From positions 1 through 15,169 of the forward strand of contig JADHYX010000459.1 of NCBI GenBank assembly GCA_027604685.1: DNA of 15,169 nt, written 5' to 3'. Shown here piece by piece: positions 8,490 through 15,169 of the stretch (positions are counted from its first letter, which is position 1; each line of letters opens with the position of its first letter). The position numbers and the translations under genes were made by a program. The notes below the pieces were generated by a model. The model saw only the letters and a list, made by a program, of their open reading frames with translations. It made no database searches and was not told the origin of the DNA. The DNA comes from Lobulomyces angularis. Lineage: Eukaryota > Chytridiomycota > Chytridiomycetes > Lobulomycetales > Lobulomycetaceae.

Positions 8490-9101
8490 TGTAATTATAG
8501 ATGTCGATATAAATTTTTATACAGTGAAGTATCCCAAACTATTTTTCCAGTTTTTGGAAAATGAAAATTACAGTGTGTACATCACATATTTTAAATCCAT
8601 CAATTCCAATCTCGTGTTGAAGTAACTCGTTACATTTTTTCACAAAAATTTTTACTGCTCAAAGTTTTAAATAATTCTTCACCAACTTTAGCAATCAACA
8701 TATTTTTTTCTTTATTAAAGTTGATTTCAGACACCTGATCTTCATGTTCATTAAATATAATTTTTGACCATCTTCCTTCGCCATCAATTCCATTTTTTTT
8801 ATATCTACTTCGTTTAAAGCTATTTTAAAAATTTCTTGTATTTGTGATGGATAATTAGAAACATGGATTTTATCAAAATCGCCACTTTTACAATCAGGAT
8901 CATAACATTTTCTACAAGTTTGTTTTTCATTTACGACAATGTATTGAAAATTTGATTTGTTTTCTTTTTTTATTCTCTTACAATATTTTAAGTGTAATGG
9001 TAAAATAAAATAAAATTTTTTACTGTCTTGAATTTTTTTAGCTTCTCTGATGTCAACATCTTCTAAATTAAAAGTATCTTTTGAATTTCTTTCAATTTAT
9101 C
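8490..9101 (-). pseudogene. Primase zinc-motif region upstream of the D5 helicase (decayed)
   Basis: The minus-strand frame from about 9101 gives FYFILPLHLKYCKRIKKENK, IVVNEKQ and then TCRKCYDPDCKSGDF. This is the Cys...CxxC...C pattern of the zinc knuckle at the end of archaeo-eukaryotic (PrimPol/herpes UL52-like) primases, known for binding template or initiating nucleotide. Frameshifts near 8830, 8650, 8585 and an in-frame stop at about 8490 interrupt the linker, which includes CTHCNFHFPKTGKIVWDTSLY. It reads on toward the D5_N domain, so with the 6976-8466 relic it forms one former primase-helicase gene. The catalytic primase core is missing: upstream of 9101 the DNA is a different gene. 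Confidence 0.7.
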
Positions 9102-11009
9102 CTGAATAACACAATTACGCAAGTTAAAATCAACTAAACAAAGACCATCATTTACAGGCATATTTTTTTTTAATAATAAATTTGAATTTTCCCCCCAAGA
9201 TAATTGTAATTCTTCATTATAATGTAATCCTCTAGAATGTGTAGTTCTAACAATATGTGCTTCTGAATAAAATGAAGATTTACTTACAGAAAAACTTGCA
9301 GTTGCACCACCATCAAATTTCGGTGATATATTTATGGTGAACGATCCGGGATGTAAAGCAGCAACTTGAGAAAAATTAGTTCCAGTCAACTTGATAATTT
9401 TTCCACTAGCCAAAAGATCAATTTTATTATCTATTTGATGATCAACATATCCTTTAGATGCAATATCAGAATCTGTTATAACAGGATTAATTGAAATATT
9501 TTTTAAATTAAAAGATACAATATATTCACCATCAAAAAATGGTTTTAGTTTTCCAAGTTTTAATTTACTATTTGATCCCCAACGTAATTCTAATGGACAA
9601 TTTGATCAAAAGAAGAAGTTTTAACAATATGAGCTTCTTCTGACATAATACAAGCTTTTGAAATATGAAAAGTAGTAGTAGGTCCATTATTAAAATTAGG
9701 GGAAACTGTCACAAAGTAAGAACCGGCTTTAAGTGGGATAACATCAACAAATTGAGTTTCAAAGAGAAAAACTTTTTGACCTGATATGTGGGTATCAATA
9801 GAATCCTTAATAGTTTGCCAAACGAATTCTTTTGAAGCAACTTGGGATTGTCCAAGTTCTGTAATAAAATCATTACAATTATTGCCAATATTTTTTATAT
9901 TAAAATTAACAGTGTAATCACCATCATAAAAAATTCCAGTTTTTCTTAATTCTAATTTGCTATTAGATTTCCAAGTGATTTCAAGTCTTCTAAAGAATCA
10001 ACTCCTAAAGATTCAGTAATTATAGCAACATGTCCAGTTGAAAAAAAAGTAGATTTTGATATACTAAATGTAGCAGTTGGAGCACCAAAAACTTGAGAAT
10101 TAACAGAAATAACATATGAACGGGGGGGATAAGTCAATAACTTTGGAAAATTCAGTATTTGATTTTTTAAAGAATATTACCATAAAATGTTTTCTGAAAT
10201 TTTTCAGAAAACATTTTATTAAAATATTCTTTAAAAAAGGAAAGAGTTACTAAATCACTTTCAACAACAGGACTCCCAACTGAAGAAAAGTATTGCAAAC
10301 TAAATGAAATAAGATATTTACCATCAAACGTTTGTAACTTTTTTCCAACTTTTAATTATTCATTTGAATTCCAAGTTAATAAAATATCATTCATTTCTAA
10401 AGTACCTTTAGTAATGGAAACACAATGTGCATCAGAAAATATAATAGGTTTACTAATTGAAAAAGTTGGAGTAGGACCAGGATGATTAACTGGTGAAACA
10501 GTTAACAAAAACGATCCTGGAGAAAGATTTTCTACTTCAAAAAATTCAGTATCATACAAGTCAAAATATATACCCTCAAGTTTTACATTAATTTTTGAAT
10601 CAACATATTCTTGAAGGTATGACTCTGTAACAAGATCACTTGGTATTTTTGTAGTAGTTTCAGAAAAATTTTTTAAATTAAAATCAATTAATTAACTTGA
10701 ATCAAAATTATTCGTAGATTTTTTTATTTTAAGTACATCAGTCCAAACTAATTCAAAGTAAGTTTGATTGTTATCTGGTGATAAATTCGTCATTTTAACA
10801 ATAGGAGCATCATCTTCAATGGAACATTTAGAAATAATAAATGATGCAGTAGGTCCCTTACCATTTAAAGGAGAAATGTTGACATTAAATGAACCTAATC
10901 TAAGCCCAGTTATTAAACCCAATCGGTACCAATTAAATCAATAATTTTACCACCAAACTCAAGTTTATAATGCTCCTTGACAAAATTTTCAACAAATTTT
11001 CTAGTAGCA
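9063..11009 (-). pseudogene. Five-unit fibre-like repeat protein (decayed)
   Basis: The minus strand carries five tandem copies (about 11009-10640, 10640-10262, 10262-9875, 9875-9475 and 9475-9110) of a ~125-residue unit. Each unit has a linker such as ATRKFVENFVKE, SDLVTESYLQEYVDSKI or SDIASKGYVDHQIDNKI. Next come GKIIxLxGTN, a beta-rich PGSFxVxISP...GPTATFxISKS, AHIVKxT, LxLxWxSNSKLxL and FDGxYxVxFNLKN. The '(T/S)KxYVD' linker is typical of phage tail-fibre and other virion fibre proteins, so a trimeric attachment fibre is a reasonable inference. Stops (about 10695, 10353) and single-base shifts (about 10922, 10130, 9985, 9605) break it. The last unit runs into the primase relic near 9100. 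The N-terminal start is missing. Confidence 0.65.
10163..10238. repeat. 76-nt quasi-palindrome (perfect hairpin except 3 bases)
   Basis: The arms 10163-10199 and 10202-10238 are reverse complements at 34 of 37 positions, with a 2-nt TT loop. It lies within the linker between the second and third fibre-like units, where no other unit has such symmetry. It could extrude as a cruciform, or derive from template switching during replication. Confidence 0.9.
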
Positions 11010-11732
11010 GGTCACCACACTCCCCACGCGCAACTCACACTCATACCCATACAACTACCACAACTGGAGGGAAACTAAACAATTTAAAACATGCAGTAAC
11101 TGGTGGAAGATTGTAATTCCAGTGCTACCCATCCACGATCACACACAATTAAAAAAAATTAAACAATTTAAAACATGAAAAGTAAAAGAAAACGTAGTAT
11201 GCCAAAAGCGTAAAAATAAATATAGGAAAAAAAGAACTACAAGACAAAAAAAAAAGTAGTTAACTAGTTTATCATCTTCTGCAAACTACTACATCTGTTA
11301 CTGTGTTTCGTCAATCTTTACTATTTGCACACTGTTTTGCTTTTTCTTGTCACAAAACTAGCTGATTTTTTTACTGCATCTCTGACTTTTGGATTACTGA
11401 CAAGTTTTTTTATTATTGATAAATATAACATTTTTCATTAGTTTTATATTCAACAACTACAATTATTAATATTCTTTTGGGTGATCACAACCTAGTTAAA
11501 ACAAAATCTGGTGCTATAAAAATTAACAATCTATGATATCTCGTAAAGCTAATCTTGGTTGTATTCCATAAGTCGCATCCTTACAAATAGGTTTCCAAAT
11601 CCATTAAAACAACCATTTTGAATACTTTTCGCTACATTATCTCCCTTTATCCTTTTTATAATCTCCTTTGAAAAAAAAAAAAAAATTTTATTTTTAACAA
11701 CATCCTCATAATACCAAACTATATATCTATAA
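11010..11732. other. Region without a convincing gene; right edge of the viral block
   Basis: The stretch 11010-11150 is clearly less AT-rich than its surroundings (CCACACTCCCCACGCGCAAC) and keeps an open plus-strand frame to about 11177, but resembles nothing I know. After it comes a short Lys/Arg-rich reading (11175-11259) with one frame slip, then ordinary AT-rich DNA up to the ATG at 11733. A minus-strand open stretch (11549-11743) is not supported as a gene. Confidence 0.5.
11076..11177. repeat. 18-bp direct repeat pair TAAACAATTTAAAACATG
   Basis: Identical 18-bp copies lie at 11076-11093 and 11160-11177, 84 bp apart. They bracket a GC-richer stretch just outside the end of the fibre-like relic, so they may mark a small duplication or insertion joint. 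Confidence 0.75.
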
Positions 11733-12476
11733 ATGAGTAACAACAGTGCACCAGTTTGTATTACATGTGAAATAGACTTTCAATGTTTAAAATCTTTTGC
11801 TACTGATAATCTTACAAAAGAGGAAATACACTCTACTTACAACGCTTGTTTATGTGAGGGGGATAAGAGAGTGGATGCTTATTTGGACTGTTTATCTTTA
11901 GTATTAAATAAAACTTGTAATTTTGAGCACCATCCCTTCATGTTTTTCTACAGTGTAATTTTAATAAACAAACCTCAAGTTTCCTTATATAATGACCAAA
12001 GTATAGAAGAGATGAAAAATTTTATTCAAAATACCTGTAAAAATGGTTTTAACGATGACACAATAGATTTCATAAAAAATCGTAAGGATTTTTTTTTTTT
12101 GATTAATAAAAGTTTTTTTTTAAATTTTTTTGAAACAAAATAAAAAATATGTAGAAACATTTTTTTTTTTTTTCAACTTTTTTTTTTCAACTTTCTTTTT
12201 TCAAATTTTTTTATTCAAATTTTTTTATTTTTGTTGTTTTTAGATAGCACAGGAAATGGGAGTGAATCAGGCATCATATCGCAAACTAATAACCATGCAG
12301 TAGGAAATTCACTAATTTTTCAAGTTTTAATTGGAATATTTATATTTTTTTTCTTTATATTTACGTTTGTTTTTATACGAAAACTTTTAAAAAGAAAAAA
12401 GTTACGCATTTTCAAGAAAAGGAGCACCAACGAATTTAATTCAACCAACAACAATAGCCAAGAAATACAACCTTAA
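11733..12476 (+). CDS. Eight-cysteine single-pass membrane protein, paralogue 1
   Basis: The gene is read as join(11733..12081, 12244..12476), 193 residues. The intron (12082-12243, 162 nt) has GTAAGG and TTTTTAG ends, is very T-rich and is phase 1. The N-terminal half has eight Cys at 9, 12, 18, 39, 41, 53, 62 and 102 (C-x2-C-x5-C-x20-CxC-x11-C-x8-C-x39-C), with NKTCNFEHHPF and a PQVSLYN segment. Exon 2 gives a Ser/Asn linker, one membrane helix (about 139-161) and a Lys/Arg-rich start of a short cytosolic tail. The CxC-x11-C portion recalls CFEM domains, but the other spacings do not fit, so I leave the family unnamed. No signal peptide is seen, and an in-frame TAA directly precedes the ATG. 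Either a first exon is missed or the helix alone directs insertion. It heads a tandem pair. Confidence 0.75.
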
Positions 12477-12745
12477 CCATTTTAATTTTTTTAATTTATT
12501 TTTATCTATTAATTTTAATTTTTAAATTTTGTTTCAAAAAAATTTTTTGTTATGTTTCCGAAAAAAATAAGAAATGAGAATAAAAAAAACTGATTATTTT
12601 TTATTTTTATTTTGTTTATAGTTTGATGAGCTGTAGTTTAAAAAAAAAAAAAAATAACAACTCTTTACAAATAGTGAAAACTATCGGAGTTTTAAAAAAA
12701 AAAAGCATTAGAAAAAATTTTTTTTTCTAGTTTCTTTATTGTTAC
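12477..12745. other. Short AT-rich spacer between the tandem paralogues
   Basis: This is homopolymer-rich DNA (A and T runs, including TTTTTTTTCTAG just before the downstream gene). That string could act as a 3' splice site for an upstream exon of the second paralogue. No such exon with an ATG and hydrophobic leader could be identified. Confidence 0.45.
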
Positions 12746-13560
12746 ATGGAAATATTATCTTCCAATATAACAGAACAATGTCAAATCTGTAGTCAAGCAT
12801 TTCAATGCATAACGAATCTATTTACTGATATAACACACGAAACAAAAGACAACTTAAACCCTAGCTACCATGCCTGTCTCTGTGCAAGTGAAGAGCGAGT
12901 AAATTTAACTTACAGCTGCTTAAGTTTGGCTTTAAATAAGACCTGCAACTTTAAAAATCATCCCTTCATCTTTTTATATACAATTGTTATCATAAACGAA
13001 CCGAGTGTTGCGTTGTACAACAACATCAGCGACCTGTTAGTAAAACCATTTTTGAAGAAAGCCTGTGAAGGCGGTTTGAATCAAGATAGCATTAACTTTA
13101 TTGCAAATCGTAAAATTTTTTTTTTTTTTTTTAATTGTTCTTTTATTAATAAAAAAATTTATTTTTTTTATTTTTATTTTGATTCTAAAAAGATGGAGAA
13201 AACAATTACGAATATAAGCAAATTTCTAAAAATGATGAAAACAGAAGAAAGTTACGGACCGATTTATTGATAACCACTACAACCTTTTCAATATTTTTTT
13301 TATTTTTATTCTTATCCTTGGCTATTAGACATTTAAAAAAAAAAAAAAAAAAAAAAACTCTAATAAACAGAACCAACAACAATGAAACCGAAAACAACAA
13401 CAGCAACCACCAAAACCAACGAAATGAAATTAATCCCAACTTAGTTAATTTTAATGATGCCAGTGTCTTTTTACAGGAGGTCCCAAAGTATGAAGACTTC
13501 CTTCCTCCATACAACAGTCCTAATGCAGAGAATGCTAGGGATGACATATTTCAAATCTAA
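12746..13560 (+). CDS. Eight-cysteine single-pass membrane protein, paralogue 2
   Basis: The gene is read as join(12746..13109, 13193..13560), 243 residues. The intron (13110-13192, 83 nt, GTAAAA...AAAAG) is phase 1 and follows NFIANR-, the same place as DFIKNR- in paralogue 1, which supports both gene models. The Cys pattern C-x2-C-x5-C-x22-CxC-x11-C-x8-C is shared, plus a last Cys in KKACEGG. Also shared are YHACLC, CLSLALNKTCNF, HPFIFLYT and IINEP...LYN. After the intron come a charged stretch, a membrane helix (LLITTTTFSIFFLFLFLSLAI), a poly-Lys stop-transfer run coded by a long poly(A), and an Asn/Gln-rich tail with YEDFLPPYNSP. That tail may be a docking motif. It is a probable cell-surface sensor or adhesion-type protein of unknown function. 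No signal peptide is evident. Confidence 0.75.
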
Positions 13561-13718
13561 AAAATGGGGTTTTTTTTTTTTTGAATTACAATTTAGAGAC
13601 AAATTCAAATTTTAATATAATAGATATAAAAATACAATAAAAATAACGTGACAAAGTTTTTAATACAAATAAAAAAAAAGAAAATAAAAACAATAAAAAC
13701 TATTCCAAAAAAAAAAAA

Positions 13719-15158
13719 CTACGTGCTACTACCAGCGGAATTTTTCAGATCAGAGATATTAATGCTTTTTTCAAGATCTGTAGTGTTGTCGGGAAGAACA
13801 TTAAACTTTTGCTGGTCAGAGGAGGATCTTTCAATCTTTGATTGTTTTAATTTTTTTAACTCATTCAAGTTTTCTTCTATGTTTTCCAATTCTTTTTCCA
13901 GCAAGTGGTTTTTAGTCACATCAGAATCAGTTTTTTCAGTAAATTTAAATTCTCTTTTAAAAATTACTGGATTTTCTTTTTGCAATCTATTATGTCTAAA
14001 ATCTAGATAAAAAAATACTTCATCATATACTTTGTCATCAAGAAATCCTAAAAATATATATATATATATATATATTTATTATATGATGTAAAAAAAATTA
14101 AAAATTACTATTTTATTTTTAATTACCATTTTCATATTTTAAAGTCAAGTACTCTTTTTTTAGTCTAAGTAAAAATTGAGAAACTATATAAAAAAAAAAA
14201 ATATGAATTTAAATACTGAAAAAATTTATACCTGATATAGTTTTTACTAGTAACACTTGAATCGGATACTTTTGTTGGATGTCTAAAAAAATGTTACGAT
14301 GTAAATAAAAATAATACATCAATTTTCTTAAATTTTACCTTTCAAAATTTCCAAAGCCTTGTGGTTTACAATTTTTACTTCTTCAAAAAGGGGAATAAAT
14401 TGTGCAGGATTACACCTACACAAAAAGATTAGTATTTAAACCCAAAAAAAAAAAAAAAAAGGGAAAGAAAAGAAAAAGGTCAAATTTTTTTACCATAAAA
14501 CGCCTTCAGCAAAATGTTCCAAGACTTGTTGATTAGCTTGAACAAAATTTGACAAAATTGAAATAGTATATTTCAGATTATTGCTCAAATTTAGTTCTCC
14601 AAAATACTTTGGTAATGGTAAATTTAAAAATTTCTGTGCCTTTTCTAAATGAGGTAAATTGGATTTTAAAATTTCAAATTGTTGAGGAATACGTTCTATC
14701 GCAAAAAAAAAAAAAAAAAATTTTTTTTAGTATTTTTTTTTTTTTTTTCCCTACCAGAAAACTTTATTGAATTAGGATATTTTTTACAATTTCTAAAATT
14801 TGGGTTTCCAGATTCCAAACCAGAAAAACAAGCTTCCAACAAGGCAATTTTAACTTCAAATTCAATGTATCCCTCCGTAAATAAGGAAATATATTTTGCT
14901 TGCAGTCCTTTTAAAAACAAAATTCGAATTTCCTCTGCACTTTCTTTAAAAAAAATATGTTAAAAAAAAATCTTTTATGATTTATTAACTTAAAAAAAAA
15001 ATTATATTTTGATTTTTTTTTTTTAAAAAATAACAAAAAAAAAAAAAAAAATTTAAAACAAACCTGCATCAGAAAAACCTAACTGATCGAAACTTCCACT
15101 TTTGGCAGTTGGTATGTTACTTGATGATACAAATCTATTTTCGCTAGAACTCGTGAAA
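13719..15158 (-). CDS. Cytosolic tail of an SOS1/NHE-type Na+/H+ exchanger-like protein (5' part outside window)
   Basis: The gene is read as complement(join(13719..14047, 14127..14183, 14232..14282, 14339..14415, 14494..14695, 14755..14943, 15064..15158)). Six GT...AG introns of 48-120 nt keep one frame throughout. The 5'-most exon probably starts after a TTTTTTCTAG acceptor at 15159. The product contains SAEEIRILFLKGLQAKYISLF-TEGYI-LLEACFSGLE, then a helical region (NFVQANQQVLEHFAEG, EEVKIVNHKALEIL). It ends QKYPIQVLLVKTISVSQFLL and LKYENGFLDDKVYDEV, then a coiled coil (ELENIEENLNELKKLKQ). From memory this order (EIR...YxxxFxEG, then YPxxxxxxxT, then G-hLD at the end) matches the regulatory tail of SOS1/SLC9C-like sodium-proton exchangers. 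The membrane domain would lie beyond 15169. It converges on paralogue 2 with ~160 bp between stops. The assignment is an inference; the exon structure is well supported. Confidence 0.65.
14055..14077. repeat. (TA)n microsatellite
   Basis: An AT-dinucleotide run of about 11 units lies inside the last intron (14048-14126) of the minus-strand exchanger-like gene, next to its 3' splice site. It is likely length-variable. Confidence 0.85.
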
Positions 15159-15169
15159 CTAGAAAAAAA

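Noticed and set aside
11200..11260. Possible tRNA or small RNA gene
   Set aside because: No cloverleaf pairing or internal promoter boxes; sequence is plain A-rich DNA.
11549..11743. 64-codon minus-strand ORF
   Set aside because: No recognisable motif; crosses a poly(T) tract and overlaps the start of the plus-strand membrane-protein gene. A neighbouring frame gives KDATYGIQPRLALRDIID, but it is too short to assign.
11733..12476. CFEM domain assignment for the 8-Cys proteins
   Set aside because: The CxC-x11-C portion fits, but the first and last Cys spacings do not match the CFEM pattern, and no signal peptide or GPI site is visible.
13206..13547. 113-codon minus-strand ORF
   Set aside because: Antisense of exon 2 of the second 8-Cys membrane protein, driven by its poly(A)/poly(T) tract.
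13648..14010. 120-codon plus-strand ORF
   Set aside because: Antisense of the last exon of the exchanger-like gene, whose splice sites keep frame across seven exons.

Overview
The window looks like nuclear DNA of an AT-rich, intron-containing eukaryote, most likely an early-diverging fungus (chytrid, anaerobic-gut or Mucoromycota-type). The reasons are very high A/T with long poly(A)/poly(T) tracts, short GT...AG introns (about 44-160 nt) that restore frame exactly, a DUF4360-type secreted protein, a fungal small-secreted-protein-like gene, and retroelement and endogenous-virus debris. The exact clade cannot be fixed from the sequence alone.

Left flank (1-3050), host-type genes. First is the 3' part of a four-exon gene whose product has a Thr-rich stalk of 10-residue FPTAT repeats followed by a Cys-bearing DUF4360 domain. 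Next is an intact single-exon gene for a secreted protein made of two copies of one alpha-helical domain.

Centre (about 3430-11010), a decayed virus-like block. It holds three separate relics of a D5-type primase/superfamily-3 helicase: 3496-4643 (+), 5889-6110 (-) and 6976-9101 (-, including a PrimPol-type zinc motif). It also holds a five-unit repeat protein with tail-fibre-like '(T/S)KxYVD' linkers (9063-11009, -). One unrecognised intact ORF (6179-6853) and a broken one (5270-5918) lie between them. Nearly every relic carries frameshifts or stops, whereas the flanking host genes are clean, so the block is an ageing insertion and not simply bad sequence. Later events hit it: a 166-bp piece of Ty3/gypsy RNase H lies precisely inside one helicase relic, a roughly 485-bp inverted-repeat (MITE-like) element sits at 4771-5255, and a 76-nt quasi-palindrome lies in the fibre-like gene.

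Right flank (11730-15169), host-type genes again. Two tandem paralogues encode 8-cysteine, single-pass membrane proteins, each with one intron at the homologous position. A convergent seven-exon minus-strand gene encodes what looks like the cytosolic tail of an SOS1/NHE-type Na+/H+ exchanger.

The most novel material is the fibre-like repeat protein beside the primase-helicase, the captured RNase H filler inside a viral relic, and the intact orphan ORF among pseudogenes.
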